This document shows, in pieces, positions 32,856 to 42,182 of a DNA stretch of 64,000 nt (its first letter is position 1; every line of letters begins with the position of its first letter). The notes beneath the pieces were generated by a model that saw only the letters and a list, made by a program, of their open reading frames with translations, was not told where the DNA came from and did not search any database. Source of the DNA: Jidongwangia harbinensis (GTDB taxonomy: Bacteria > Actinomycetota > Actinomycetes > Mycobacteriales > Micromonosporaceae). The translations under genes were made by a program, and so were the position numbers. The DNA lies in the NCBI RefSeq assembly GCF_020216025.1, contig NZ_JAIWNC010000008.1, positions 124,001 to 188,000 of the forward strand, read 5' to 3'.

Positions 32856-34656
32856 CGATCAACCGGGCGCCGTGCGGCTCGGCGTGCGCATAGTGCACCG
32901 AGCCGCCGTTCGCCTCCACCAGGTGGCGGACGATGAAGAGGCCGAGCCCGGAGCCCCGCATGAACCGGTCGAACAGCCGGGGCAGTAGTTCGTCCGGGAT
33001 GCCGGGTCCGTGGTCCCGCACCTCCAGCACCACCGTGTCGGCGTCCCGGCAGGCCCGGATCTCCACCGGCGTCTGCCCGTACGCGATCGCGTTGGCCAGC
33101 AGGTTCTGCACCACCGCGGTGAGGTGACCGCGGTCGGCGAGCGCGGAGAGGTTCTCCTCGACGCTGATCCGGACCTCCGGGTCCGCCGCGCCTTCGGCCA
33201 CGTTCCGCAGCACCTCGAGCAGCGGCACCGGCGTGCGCCGCGCGGTGACCGATCCGGTGTCCAGGCGGAACAGCAGCTGCAGGTCGTTCATCATCTTGAT
33301 CAGCCGGTGGGTGTTCCGGTTGATCTTCGTGGCCAGCTCGTGGCGGACGTCGTCCGGCAGGTCGGACCAGTCCGCGGCGAGCAGCTCGGCCAGGCTGGCG
33401 ATCGAACTGATCGGCTGGGCCACGTCGTGGGTCAGCATGGAGGTCAGGTCGTTCTTGAACGCCAGTGCCTTTTCCAGCCGGGTGTTCGCCTCCCGGAGCT
33501 GCTCGTTGCTGCGCTGCAGTTCGGTGGCGTGCTCGCTGAGTTCCTCCTCGGCGCGCTTGCGGTCGGCGATGTCGACGTAGGTGGCCACGTACGCGCGGGG
33601 TGCGCCGTGCGCGTCGGGCACCGCGGCCATGGTGGCCAGCACCGGCACCTCGGTGCCGTCCGCCCGGTGCACCAGCCAGTCGCCGGTGCCGGTGGGCGGC
33701 AACGGGTCGGGGCGCGACCCCCGCGGATCGGTGCCCGGCCGGCCGGCGAGTTCCTGCCAGCGCCGGTTCACGTCGATCACCCGATGGTTGGCGTCCAGCA
33801 CCATGACCGCCTCGTTCATCGACTGCAGCAGCGTCTCCGCGAACTCCTGCCGGTCGTGCAGCTCCGCCAGCAGGGCCCGCTGCCGGCGGTCGGCGCGTTC
33901 CAGCGAGCGGACCAGGTAACCGACCAGGGCCAGGACGGCCAGCCCGGCGAGAATGGCTCCGGTGCTGATGGCGGCCACCGGCCGGCCCATTCCGGTACGC
34001 ACGGCGAGCGCGCTGACCAGGGCGGCGAGAACCGGGACGGCCACCGCCAGGGGCAGTGACCGGCGGATCGTGGTGCCCGGCCCGGCCGCCGCGGACGTGC
34101 GGAGCGGGCCGGCCTCGGGACGGGCCAGGACCGTGCCGATGGAGAGCGTGAGCAGGGCGGCGGCCAGGTACGGCGACATCACGCCGTCCGGGGCCCGGCC
34201 GCTCGGGAACGCGGGCGCGAACATGCGGGGTACCAGGGCGACCAGGGCGATGACGGCGGCGCCGGCGACCAGCGGGTCGGCGACCCGGAACCGCAGCGCG
34301 GCATCGGCCCGGTGGCCGACGCGGACGTCGACGAGCGTGAGAGCGAGGCCGGCCAGCGCCGTGGCGACCCCGGCGGCGGGGTGGCGGACCGTCAGCACGG
34401 CGCCCAGCGCGGCGGTGAGGCCGGCGAGCGCGTACCCGGTGTGGCGGAGTGGACCGGGCGGCGCCGGCAGCACCGACAGGAACAGGGCGAGGCCGGCCGG
34501 GAGCAGGGCGGGCGCCGGGTCCGCGACGAGCGCGGCCGGCGACACCGGCGTGGTCGAGGTGGCCAGGGTGAGCGCGCCGAACGCGGCCACCGCGAGTCCG
34601 GCGCCTCCGGCGGCGGCCCGCGACAGCTTTCCTGCGTCGTGCGCCGCGATCTGCAC
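32824..34656 (-). CDS. Membrane PAS sensor histidine kinase
   Basis: A 610-residue sensor with eight or nine hydrophobic helices in residues 15-255, a short coiled linker, a PAS domain (about 275-385, LLQSMNEAVMVLDANHRVIDVNRRWQELAG), a HisKA domain with the phospho-acceptor His410 in MLTHDVAQPISS, and a HATPase domain (about 500-605) with NLLANAIAYG (N box), DHGPGIP (G1) and GSGLGLFIVRH (G2). There is no response regulator gene directly next to it, so it is an orphan kinase; the lone receiver at 36509 is the nearest candidate partner. The start is ATG 34656; no strong ribosome site was seen. Confidence 0.92.
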   Translation of the reverse strand: MQIAAHDAGKLSRAAAGGAGLAVAAFGALTLATSTTPVSPAALVADPAPALLPAGLALFLSVLPAPPGPLRHTGYALAGLTAALGAVLTVRHPAAGVATALAGLALTLVDVRVGHRADAALRFRVADPLVAGAAVIALVALVPRMFAPAFPSGRAPDGVMSPYLAAALLTLSIGTVLARPEAGPLRTSAAAGPGTTIRRSLPLAVAVPVLAALVSALAVRTGMGRPVAAISTGAILAGLAVLALVGYLVRSLERADRRQRALLAELHDRQEFAETLLQSMNEAVMVLDANHRVIDVNRRWQELAGRPGTDPRGSRPDPLPPTGTGDWLVHRADGTEVPVLATMAAVPDAHGAPRAYVATYVDIADRKRAEEELSEHATELQRSNEQLREANTRLEKALAFKNDLTSMLTHDVAQPISSIASLAELLAADWSDLPDDVRHELATKINRNTHRLIKMMNDLQLLFRLDTGSVTARRTPVPLLEVLRNVAEGAADPEVRISVEENLSALADRGHLTAVVQNLLANAIAYGQTPVEIRACRDADTVVLEVRDHGPGIPDELLPRLFDRFMRGSGLGLFIVRHLVEANGGSVHYAHAEPHGARLIVTLESASLPA

Positions 34657-34732
34657 CGCCGTCCCCTCTGAAGCGGGCTTATCCGCCTATAAGCGAGAGA
34701 ACGATCATAACGCGGCAGATGCGGTCAAGAGG

Positions 34733-34960
34733 TCACACTGCGGGAACCTTGGCGGTCCAGTCGAAGCCGTCCTCGGCGGTGAAACGGGTGGCAACCTTGG
34801 CCAGTTCACTCGCGTGGCGCTGGGCGTGGTGACCGCAGAATGCCAGCACACCGCCGCTCGCCAGGGTGACCTCGAGCTTGGCCGCGGCGCCGCAGCTGTC
34901 GCAGCGCTCGGTCAGCGCGTCCACGAAGGTGATCTCTGGCTGGCTCAGCGTGGTGGTCAT
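34733..34960 (-). CDS. Small zinc-ribbon-like protein (DUF7455-type)
   Basis: A 75-residue cytoplasmic protein with Cys20-x2-Cys23 (RCDSCGAAAK) and Cys42-x2-His45 (FCGHHAQRH), giving a CxxC...CxxH metal site of the kind seen in small conserved actinobacterial proteins I know as DUF7455. ATG at 34960 follows AAGGAG. Its promoter region has a sigma-28-type element and a TcrA-like repeat, which would place it in the developmental/motility regulon; its molecular job is unknown. Confidence 0.8.
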   Translation of the reverse strand: MTTTLSQPEITFVDALTERCDSCGAAAKLEVTLASGGVLAFCGHHAQRHASELAKVATRFTAEDGFDWTAKVPAV

Positions 34961-35009
34961 CTCGCTCTCCTTGCTGGGTAGCGGTGCAGCGGTTCCCGAC
35001 AGCGGGTAG

Positions 35010-35035
35010 TTCGGCTCTCCTCCGCATCGACTTAG
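35010..35035 (-). promoter_or_regulatory. FliA/WhiG-type promoter upstream of the small zinc-ribbon gene
   Basis: Minus strand CTAA (35035-35032), 16-base spacer, GCCGAA (35015-35010), followed 50 bases later by the ATG at 34960. The -10 is identical to that of flgB; the -35 CTAA is intermediate between CTCA and the TAAA of classical sigma-28 sites. Confidence 0.5.
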
Positions 35036-35047
35036 CTCTTCGAGGTC

Positions 35048-35065
35048 GCAACCGAGGCACAACCG
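35048..35065. promoter_or_regulatory. TcrA-box-like direct repeat
   Basis: GCAACCG-aggc-ACAACCG on the plus strand, 11-bp period, one mismatch to a GCAACCG-N4-GCAACCG site. It lies 12 bases upstream of the -35 of the leftward promoter at 35035-35010 and about 105 bases upstream of the rightward subtilase gene, so it could act on either. Confidence 0.45.
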
Positions 35066-35169
35066 GCGCGGACCCGTTCGGCTCCGCCCGCGACCGAACT
35101 GTTCCCCGAGATGAGGTCCGGCATGCCTGCTTCGCGGGTGACATCGCCGGCATCCGAACCGGGGGGACC

Positions 35170-36417
35170 ATGATCCGCACCAACGGCCGCAGCCGCACCG
35201 CCCGCCTCGTGCTGACCGCCGGCGTCGCCGCCGCGGCCGCGGTGACCGGCGCCGCCGGGTCCGCCTCGGCGGGCACACCGCGGGCACTGCCGACCGGCAC
35301 CGTGCTGAACGCCGGCGCGCCCGGGGCGATCGGGGACAGCTACATCGTCACGTTCCGGCCCGGTTCGGACGCCGCCGGCCGGGTCACCTCCGCCTCGACC
35401 CGGCTGGCCCAGCGGTACGGCGGTGCGGTGGCCGGCGTCTACCGCACCGCGATGCAGGGCTTCCACGTGCGGATGACCGCGGCGGCGGCCCGCCGGCTCG
35501 CCGCCGACCCCGCGGTCGCGGCCGTCGAACAGGACGCCCGGGTCCGGATCGACGGCGTACAGGCCGGCCCCGCCTGGGGCCTGGACCGGATCGACCAGGC
35601 GACGCTGCCGCTGTCCACGTCCTACACCTACCGTCCGGCCGCGAACGTCACGGCGTACGTGCTGGACACCGGGATCCGGATCGGGCACACCGAATTCGGC
35701 GGCCGGGCCCGGAACGGTTACGACTTCATCGACTCCGATCCCGTCGCCAACGACTGCAACGGACACGGCACCCACGTCGCCGGCACGATCGGCGGCCGGA
35801 CGTACGGCGTGGCCAAGGACGTCCGGCTGGTCGGCGTACGGGTGCTGGACTGCCGGGGCAGCGGGTCGTACTCGACGATCATCGCGGGCGTGGACTGGGT
35901 CACCCGGAACGCGACCCGGCCCGCGGTGGCCAACATGAGCCTCGGCGGCGGCGGCAGCAAGGCTCTGGACGACGCGGTGCGGCGGTCGATCGCGGCCGGC
36001 ATCACCTACGCGGTCGCGGCCGGCAACGAGGCCCGGGACGCCTGCACGCAGTCGCCGGCCCGTACCCCGGAAGCGATCACGGTGGGCGCCACGGACAGCA
36101 CCGACGCCCGGGCCGCGTTCTCCAACCACGGCAGATGCCTGGACCTGTTCGCGCCCGGTGCCCGGATCGGGTCCGCCTCGTCGAAGTCCGACACCGGAGT
36201 GGTCCTGATGAGCGGTACCTCGATGGCGTCGCCGCACGTGGCCGGCGTGGCCGCGCTGGTGCTCGGCGCCCACCCGGGGTACGCCCCGAAGGCCGTCCGG
36301 GACGCCGTGGTGGCCAACGCCGTGCCGAACCGGGTGGTCAGGCGGGGTGCCGACTCGCCGAACCGATTGCTCTGCAGCGCCTGGCTGAACCGGGTCCCGG
36401 CGTCCGCACGGCGCTGA
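35170..36417 (+). CDS. Secreted subtilisin-like serine protease (S8) with I9 propeptide
   Basis: Extracellular protease. The 415-residue product has a Tat/Sec-like signal (basic start, then AARLVLTAGVAAAAAVTGAAGSASA-type hydrophobic stretch ending near residue 36), an inhibitor I9 propeptide (about 55-125, SYIVTFRPGSDA ... VAAVEQDARV) and a proteinase K-type catalytic domain with Asp166 (YVLDTGIRIGHTEF), His199 (GHGTHVAG), an AAGNEA oxyanion Asn and Ser351 (GTSMASPHVAG). ATG at 35170 follows GGGGGGA. A possible role in sporangium or spore biology is suggested only by the TcrA-like box upstream. Confidence 0.93.
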   Translation: MIRTNGRSRTARLVLTAGVAAAAAVTGAAGSASAGTPRALPTGTVLNAGAPGAIGDSYIVTFRPGSDAAGRVTSASTRLAQRYGGAVAGVYRTAMQGFHVRMTAAAARRLAADPAVAAVEQDARVRIDGVQAGPAWGLDRIDQATLPLSTSYTYRPAANVTAYVLDTGIRIGHTEFGGRARNGYDFIDSDPVANDCNGHGTHVAGTIGGRTYGVAKDVRLVGVRVLDCRGSGSYSTIIAGVDWVTRNATRPAVANMSLGGGGSKALDDAVRRSIAAGITYAVAAGNEARDACTQSPARTPEAITVGATDSTDARAAFSNHGRCLDLFAPGARIGSASSKSDTGVVLMSGTSMASPHVAGVAALVLGAHPGYAPKAVRDAVVANAVPNRVVRRGADSPNRLLCSAWLNRVPASARR

Positions 36418-36508
36418 GCAGTCAGACGTTATGTGGTAAAAGCAGTCCTTTCCGGGCCGGGTCCCGATAGCGTGGTCTTAGCAGCAGCCACGGACCGAGG
36501 GAGGGCCC

Positions 36509-36913
36509 ATGTCGGAGGGCGAAGCGGACCGTCCGACCGTCCTCGTCGTCGACGACGAGGAAGATCTCCGCGACATCATGCGGCGCATGCTGGAACGTCG
36601 CGGGTTCTCCACGCTGGTGGCGGGCGACTCCGACGAGGCGATCACGGCCTGCCGGGAACACCCCGGTGACATCGACGTGCTGGTCACCGACCTCGGCCTG
36701 CCGGGAGTGTCCGGCGGCGAGCTGTCCCGGACCGCGACGCAGCTGCGGCCGGCGATGGGCGTGGTCTACATCTCCGGGCTGCCCAAGGACATCGCGGTGA
36801 CCAAGGGGCTGATCGACGACGACGCCCTGCTGGTGAAGAAGCCGTTCACCTCGGAACTGCTGATCGACGCGCTCCGCGCGGTGATCGCCCAGCGGGCGGC
36901 GCCCACCGGATAA
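36509..36913 (+). CDS. Single-domain response regulator (receiver only)
   Basis: A 134-residue CheY-like protein: acidic pocket VLVVDDEEDLRD (residues 11-22), phospho-acceptor Asp61 in VLVTDLGLPG, and Lys in LLVKKPFTS (near 111). No DNA-binding or enzyme domain follows, so it must act by protein contact or as part of a phosphorelay. ATG at 36509 has GAGGGAGGG upstream. No kinase is adjacent on the same strand. Given the flagellar cluster, a chemotaxis-like or relay role is possible but not shown. Confidence 0.9.
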   Translation: MSEGEADRPTVLVVDDEEDLRDIMRRMLERRGFSTLVAGDSDEAITACREHPGDIDVLVTDLGLPGVSGGELSRTATQLRPAMGVVYISGLPKDIAVTKGLIDDDALLVKKPFTSELLIDALRAVIAQRAAPTG

Positions 36914-36935
36914 CCGCCTCCACCTCTGCTTCCGG

Positions 36936-36963
36936 CGCCGCCGGCCCTGACGGGCCGGCGGCG
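36936..36963 (+). terminator. Terminator after the receiver gene
   Basis: Perfect 12-base GC-rich arms (36936-36947, 36952-36963) around TGAC, 22 bases after the stop of the receiver gene and about 100 bases before the next start. Confidence 0.75.
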
Positions 36964-37067
36964 TCTGTCATGGGCACCTGTTCTGCACCGCAACGGAGTC
37001 CGGCCCGGCACCCGGCCGTCCCGATCGTGAGGAAACAAGCGATCACGGGACACGCAGGGGGACGAGC

Positions 37068-38636
37068 ATGGGCGCCAGACGTCGACTCATCGGAGCAGCA
37101 CTGACCGGTGCGGCGGTGACCTCGGGCCTCGCGGTCGCCGGGCCCGCCGACGCGGCCGCGGTCACCGGATCGAAGACCGTGTACGCCCGCGACGACGCCT
37201 ACACCTCCAGCGTCCGCCGGACCGGCAACTTCGGCGCCGCGGACAAGCTCGTGGTGGGCCGCACCGGCAGCGAGACCCGACTGTCCTATGTGACGTTCGC
37301 GACCGGCGCGCTGCCCAGCGGCGCCACGGTCACCGGTGCCGTGCTCAAGCTGCCGCTGGAGAGCCGCCCGGTGGCCGCGAGGCTCAGCCTGCACCCGGTC
37401 ACCGGATCCTGGTCGGAGGGCCGGATCACCGCGGCGAACGCGCCGGCGATGTCCGCGGCCATCGCCACCCTCACCCCGAAGACCACCGACACGGTGCTGC
37501 GGTTCGACGTGTCGAAGTGGGTGAAGAAGCCGGGCACGTACTCGTTCGCGCTGAAGTCGGCCGCCACCACGGCGGTGACCCGGCTGCGCGCCGTCGAGTA
37601 CGGCGCCGCCACCACCGGCGGGCCGGAGCTGGCGCTGACCTACACCCGCGCGGCGACCACCGTCCCCGTCCCGTCGACCCCGCCGGTACCGCCGGCGTGC
37701 GTCACCGACGCCCTCCTCGTGCCGACCTGTGGCGTGCTCTGGGGAGCGGCCGCCGGCGGCTTCACCAGCACCCCGCGCGACCAGGCACTGAAGGAATGGG
37801 AGGCGCTCACCGGCCGGACCGCGTCGATCTTCCACACCTACCACAAGGGCGACGAGAAGTTCCCGACCAGCTCGGAGATCGCGATGTCCCGCGATCCGGC
37901 GAAGCCGCGGGTGCTGCTGCTCAACTGGAAGGTCGCGTACAACACCACCTGGGCCAAGGTGGCCGCGGGCGCGCAGAACGCGCGGATCGACAACTGGAGC
38001 ACGTACGTCAAGGCCAACTACCGGGAGAAGTTCTTCCTGGCGCTGCACCACGAGCCGGAGAACGACGTCAACCCGACCGCCGGTTCGGGCATGACCGCCA
38101 AGGACTACGCCGCCATGTACCGCCACGTGATCCAGCGGCTGCGGGCCAACGGCGTGACGAACGCGGTCAACGTCCTCGCCTACATGGGCAACGAGAAGTG
38201 GATGGCGCAGTCCTGGTGGAAGGACCTGTACCCGGGCGACGACGTGGTGGACTGGCTCGGCCTGGACTCCTACGTCAGCGTGGAGAAGGGCTACTACCAC
38301 TACGGCGACATGTACGACCTGCTCCACCGCCGGCCGACCGGCGGCGGCACCAGCTGGTACGACTGGGCGGCCACCGCCCACCCGGCCAAGCCGGTGATGG
38401 TGGCGGAGTGGGGCATGTACCACCGGGTGGCGTACCCGACCGACAAGGCGCCCGCGTTCCAGACCGTGGTCCCGGTGGTCAAGGCCCACCCGCAGATCAA
38501 GGCCGTGGTCTACTTCGACACCGCCTCCGACAACGAGGGCGACCGCAACATCGCGGTGAACTCGACCCCGGGCAGCCTCACCGCGTTCCGGGCGATCGCC
38601 GCCGACCCGATGTTCAACGTCACCGTCCGGCGCTGA
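37068..38636 (+). CDS. Secreted GH26-type glycoside hydrolase with DNRLRE/CBM domain
   Basis: Extracellular polysaccharide-degrading enzyme. The 522-residue product has a signal peptide (residues 1-30), an N-terminal DNRLRE beta-sandwich (about 31-195, with YARDDAYTSS and SYVTFATGALPSGATVTGAVLKL) that probably binds carbohydrate, a Thr/Pro linker (about 198-215) and a TIM-barrel catalytic domain (about 220-522). The acid/base and nucleophile candidates are Glu329 in ALHHEPEND and Glu447 in MVAEWGMY, as in family 26 enzymes (mannanases and relatives). ATG 37068 follows GGGGGA. Substrate not determinable. Confidence 0.82.
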   Translation: MGARRRLIGAALTGAAVTSGLAVAGPADAAAVTGSKTVYARDDAYTSSVRRTGNFGAADKLVVGRTGSETRLSYVTFATGALPSGATVTGAVLKLPLESRPVAARLSLHPVTGSWSEGRITAANAPAMSAAIATLTPKTTDTVLRFDVSKWVKKPGTYSFALKSAATTAVTRLRAVEYGAATTGGPELALTYTRAATTVPVPSTPPVPPACVTDALLVPTCGVLWGAAAGGFTSTPRDQALKEWEALTGRTASIFHTYHKGDEKFPTSSEIAMSRDPAKPRVLLLNWKVAYNTTWAKVAAGAQNARIDNWSTYVKANYREKFFLALHHEPENDVNPTAGSGMTAKDYAAMYRHVIQRLRANGVTNAVNVLAYMGNEKWMAQSWWKDLYPGDDVVDWLGLDSYVSVEKGYYHYGDMYDLLHRRPTGGGTSWYDWAATAHPAKPVMVAEWGMYHRVAYPTDKAPAFQTVVPVVKAHPQIKAVVYFDTASDNEGDRNIAVNSTPGSLTAFRAIAADPMFNVTVRR

Positions 38637-38664
38637 CCGTCCACTGTCACCGGGCCGGTCCGCC

Positions 38665-39438
38665 TCAGGCGGGCCGGCCCGCCGCCGTGCCGGGCCAGGG
38701 CACGGTGAGCTCCCCGCGCCGCCACCGGGACGGTCCGTCGTGGACGGTCCGGCCCTCGTCCCGCAGCCGGCGCACCGTCGCCAGCCAGCGTTGCCGCGGC
38801 CCGAACGGGGTGGCCGCGGCGTCCCACGCGCGGCCCAGCGCGGCGAGCAGGTCGTGGACCGGTTCGCCGGGCACGTTGTGGTGGATCAGCGCCTTCGGCA
38901 GCCGCTCCGCGAACGTGGCGGGATGGTCCAGATCGGACAGCCGGGCCGAGAGGGTCAGCGTCCGTGGTGCACCGGCCTCGACGTATGCCCAGGTGGCGAC
39001 GCGGCCCAGCTCGTCGCAGGTGCCCTCGACCAGCACGGCGCCGGTCGCGGTCATCGTCCGCCAGGCGTCCGCCACCTGGTCCTCGGCGTACTGGCGCAGC
39101 ACGTTGCACGCGCGCACCACCACCGGCCGCAGCCCGGCCAGCTCGAAGCCGCCGCGCCGGAACACCAGCAGCGGCGGGTCCGCGGCCGGCTGGGCGGCGG
39201 CCACCCGGGCCGGATCGATCTCCAGGCCGACCACCGCGACGTCCGGGCGTACCGCGGCGGCGAGCCGGGCCCGCAGTTCCACCGCGGTCACCGGCGTGGC
39301 GCCGAAACCCAGATCGATCACCAGGGGTACGGCGGCGGCCGCCAGCAGATCACCACAGCGGTAGGCGATCCAGTTGTCGACGCGGCGCAACCGGTTCGGG
39401 TTGGTGGTGCCCCGGGTGACCGCACCGAGTGGTTTCAT
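38665..39438 (-). CDS. Class I SAM-dependent methyltransferase-like protein
   Basis: A 257-residue cytoplasmic protein with a Rossmann-type S-adenosylmethionine site: VIDLGFGATPVTAVELRARL (motif I, residues 40-59) and VVGLEIDPARVAAA (motif II acidic residue, about 69-82). The family in actinobacteria is usually annotated simply as class I methyltransferase; the acceptor is unknown. ATG at 39438 is 5 bases downstream of the short-chain dehydrogenase stop in the same direction, so both are likely in one transcript. Confidence 0.75.
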   Translation of the reverse strand: MKPLGAVTRGTTNPNRLRRVDNWIAYRCGDLLAAAAVPLVIDLGFGATPVTAVELRARLAAAVRPDVAVVGLEIDPARVAAAQPAADPPLLVFRRGGFELAGLRPVVVRACNVLRQYAEDQVADAWRTMTATGAVLVEGTCDELGRVATWAYVEAGAPRTLTLSARLSDLDHPATFAERLPKALIHHNVPGEPVHDLLAALGRAWDAAATPFGPRQRWLATVRRLRDEGRTVHDGPSRWRRGELTVPWPGTAAGRPA

Positions 39439-39443
39439 CGGCG

Positions 39444-40199
39444 CTACAGCTCGCGGTGCACCTTGTGCTGCGCGGCCTGGGCGATCGGCCGCACCACCAG
39501 ACGGTCGATGTTGACGTGCTGCGGGCGCCCGGCGCACCACGCCACGCACTCGGCGATGTCCTCGGCGGTCAGCGGCTCCCGCACGCCCGCGTACACCGCG
39601 TCGGCCTTGGCCCGGTCGCCGTCCATCCGGTTCAGCGCGAACTCGTCGGTGCGCACCATGCCCGGGTCGATCTCGATCACCCGCACCGGCCTGCCGACGA
39701 GCTCCAGGCGCAACGTGCCGACCAGGGCGCCCTGCGCGTGCTTGGCCGCGGTGTAGCCTCCGCCGCCCTCGTACACCGTGAACGCGGCGGTGGAGCCCAT
39801 CGTCACGACCGTGCCGGCGCCACTGGCCTCCAGCGCGGGCAGCAGCGCCTTGGTGACGCGCAGCGTGCCGAGCACGTTCACGTCGTACATCCATTGCCAG
39901 TCCCGGACCGACCCGGCCGCGACCGGATCCACCCCGCGGGCGCCGCCCGCGTTGTTCACCAGCAGCGTGAGTGAACCGGCCAGACCGGCGACCGTCTCGG
40001 CCAGCCGGGTCACCGCCGCGTCGTCGGTGACGTCGCAGCGCACCGGCGTGGCGTTGCCGATCTCGTTGACCAGTTCGTCCAGGCGGTCCAGGCGGCGGGC
40101 CGCCGCGACCACGTGGAATCCGTCCCGCGCCAGCCGGCGTGCCGTGGCCGCGCCGATGCCACTCGATGCGCCGGTGACCACGGCGATGTTCTGCACCAT
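39444..40199 (-). CDS. Short-chain dehydrogenase/reductase (SDR)
   Basis: NAD(P)-dependent oxidoreductase of the classical SDR type. The 251-residue product has TGASSGIG at residues 9-16, NNAGG near 83, the catalytic Ser and YxxxK ([12 protein letters not shown], Tyr about 152) and the usual EIDPGMVRT segment. The fingerprint [10 protein letters not shown] with early Arg residues suggests NADP preference. ATG 40199 is chosen because family homology starts there; an in-frame extension to 40394 overlaps the divergent mshA promoter region. It resembles YdfG/serine-3-dehydrogenase-type SDRs; substrate unknown. Confidence 0.88.
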   Translation of the reverse strand: MVQNIAVVTGASSGIGAATARRLARDGFHVVAAARRLDRLDELVNEIGNATPVRCDVTDDAAVTRLAETVAGLAGSLTLLVNNAGGARGVDPVAAGSVRDWQWMYDVNVLGTLRVTKALLPALEASGAGTVVTMGSTAAFTVYEGGGGYTAAKHAQGALVGTLRLELVGRPVRVIEIDPGMVRTDEFALNRMDGDRAKADAVYAGVREPLTAEDIAECVAWCAGRPQHVNIDRLVVRPIAQAAQHKVHREL

Positions 40200-40339
40200 G
40201 TCTGAATCCTGCCGTACGGCGGAAGAGAGCTGCATCACCCCTGGGAAGACGGCCATGGATTCAGTCACGCCGAGTGGGGAAGATGAACGGCGGCGTAACG
40301 GTTGAACGTTACGTTTCCCCCTTTCGGAAGGACACGAAC

Positions 40340-41638
40340 GTGGCTGAGCTGCCGGCTGCCGGGCCCTGGCCCACCCCTCGGCGGATGGCCACACTGTCGG
40401 TGCACACGTCGCCCCTGGAACAGCCGGGCACCGGCGACGCCGGCGGCATGAACGTCTACATCGTCGAGGTGTCCAAGCGGCTGGCCGCGCGTGGTGTCGA
40501 GGTGGAGATCTTCACCCGGGCCACCGGCAGCGAGCTGCCCCCGATCGTGGAGATGGCCCCCGGCGTACAGGTGCGGCACGTCACCGCCGGCCCGTTCGAG
40601 GGGCTGTCGAAGGAGGATCTGCCGTCCCAGCTGTGTGCGTTCACCAACGGCGTGCTCCGGGCCGAGGCCGCGCAGCCGCCCGGCCACTACGACCTCATCC
40701 ACTCGCACTACTGGATGTCCGGCCAGGTCGGCTGGCTGGCCCGGGACCGCTGGGGCGTGCCGCTGGTACACACCGCGCACACCCTCGCCAAGGTGAAGAA
40801 CCGGTTCATCGCCGAGGGCGACCGGCCCGAACCCAAGGCCCGGGTGATCGGCGAGGAACAGGTGACCGCGGAGGCGGACCGCCTGGTCGCGAACACCCGG
40901 TTCGAGGCGCAGGACCTGGTCACCAGCTATGACGCCGACCCGTCCCGGCTGACCGTGGTGCAGCCTGGGGTGGATCTCGGCCGCTTCCGCCCGGGCGTGG
41001 CCGACCGGCGCCGGCTCGGGCTGCCGGAGCGCGGCTTCGTGGTGGCGTTCGTCGGCCGGATCCAGCCGCTCAAGGGCCCGGACGTGCTGCTCACCGCGCT
41101 CGCCGAGCTGCGCCGCCGGAACCCCGGAATGGCGGTCACCGCGGTCATCTGCGGCGGGCCCAGCGGCAGCGGCCTGGACCGGCCGACCTCGCTGATCGAG
41201 CTGGCCGACGCGCTCGGCGTGACCGACGCGGTGCGTTTCCTGCCGCCGCAGACCGGCGACGACCTGGCGGCGCTGTACCGCGCCGCCGACCTGGTCGCGG
41301 TGCCGTCGCACAACGAGTCGTTCGGCCTGGTCGCGCTGGAGGCACAGGCCTGCGGTACGCCGGTGGTGGCCGCCGCCGTGGGCGGTCTGGTCACCGCGGT
41401 GCGGGACGGGATCAGCGGGGTACTGGTCGACGGGCACGACCCGCGCGACTGGGCCCGGGTGCTGGACCGGCTGCTGGCCGCGCCCGGGTTCCGGGCCGAG
41501 CTGTCCGCCGGTGCGGTGGCGCACGCCGCCGACTTCTCCTGGGACCGGACGGCCGAGGGGCTGCTACGGGTCTACCGTGAGGCGGTGACCGAGCACCGCG
41601 CACTGATCGGGGCCCGGCTGGAGGCGTACGCATGGTGA
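40340..41638 (+). CDS. mshA: D-inositol-3-phosphate glycosyltransferase MshA
   Basis: First enzyme of mycothiol synthesis, joining GlcNAc from UDP-GlcNAc to inositol 3-phosphate. The 432-residue GT4/GT-B product has [21 protein letters not shown] at residues 17-37, [14 protein letters not shown], the C-terminal [17 protein letters not shown] donor-site strand and the ExxxE-type [24 protein letters not shown] at 40340 is preferred because GGAAGGA lies seven bases upstream; GTG at 40274 and ATG at 40283 are in frame but unsupported. The downstream YbjN gene overlaps by 7 bases. Confidence 0.93.
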   Translation: MAELPAAGPWPTPRRMATLSVHTSPLEQPGTGDAGGMNVYIVEVSKRLAARGVEVEIFTRATGSELPPIVEMAPGVQVRHVTAGPFEGLSKEDLPSQLCAFTNGVLRAEAAQPPGHYDLIHSHYWMSGQVGWLARDRWGVPLVHTAHTLAKVKNRFIAEGDRPEPKARVIGEEQVTAEADRLVANTRFEAQDLVTSYDADPSRLTVVQPGVDLGRFRPGVADRRRLGLPERGFVVAFVGRIQPLKGPDVLLTALAELRRRNPGMAVTAVICGGPSGSGLDRPTSLIELADALGVTDAVRFLPPQTGDDLAALYRAADLVAVPSHNESFGLVALEAQACGTPVVAAAVGGLVTAVRDGISGVLVDGHDPRDWARVLDRLLAAPGFRAELSAGAVAHAADFSWDRTAEGLLRVYREAVTEHRALIGARLEAYAW

Positions 41639-42117
41639 CCGACCTGATCGAACGCGTCTGCGCCGAGCGGGAACTGCCCTGCGAGCCCATCGGCGACGCG
41701 TCGTACGCGGTCACCCTGCCCGGCACGCACAAGCTCAAGACGGTCTGCAATCTGATCGTCGGCGAGCACGCGCTGCGCATCGAGGCGTTCGTGATGCGCC
41801 AGCCGGACGAGAACCGCGAGGAGCTGTGGGCCTGGCTGCTGCGGCGCAACGCCCGGATGTACGCCGTGGCGTTCTCCATCGACGCCGCCGGTGACGTCTA
41901 TCTCACCGGCCGGGTCGCGCTGCGCGGGCTGGACGAGGAGGAGTTGGACCGGCTGCTCGGCTCGGTGCTGACCTACGCCGACGAGTCGTTCGACACGATG
42001 CTGGAGATCGGGTTCGGCACCGCCATCCGCCGCGAGTGGGACTGGCGGGTCAAGCGCGGTGAGTCGACGGCGAACCTGCAGGCGTTCGCGCATCTGGCCG
42101 AGCGTCCGCGCGAGTAG
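41632..42117 (+). CDS. YbjN-domain protein
   Basis: A 161-residue cytoplasmic protein with the YbjN fold (related to type III secretion chaperones): [36 protein letters not shown] at residues 24-59 and a C-terminal [13 protein letters not shown] helix. It overlaps the 3' end of mshA, an arrangement I know from many actinobacteria, so it is cotranscribed with mshA. No function is established; a chaperone-like or regulatory role is inferred from the fold only. Confidence 0.85.
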   Translation: MVTDLIERVCAERELPCEPIGDASYAVTLPGTHKLKTVCNLIVGEHALRIEAFVMRQPDENREELWAWLLRRNARMYAVAFSIDAAGDVYLTGRVALRGLDEEELDRLLGSVLTYADESFDTMLEIGFGTAIRREWDWRVKRGESTANLQAFAHLAERPRE

Positions 42118-42182
42118 TCCCGATCACTACGGGTAAGGGATCGGTGAAGGACCCCCGACCGATCACCGAGAGGGTGAACCGC

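Noticed and set aside
36509..36913. Receiver-only protein considered as TcrA itself
   Set aside because: It has no DNA-binding domain, so it cannot be a box-binding activator.
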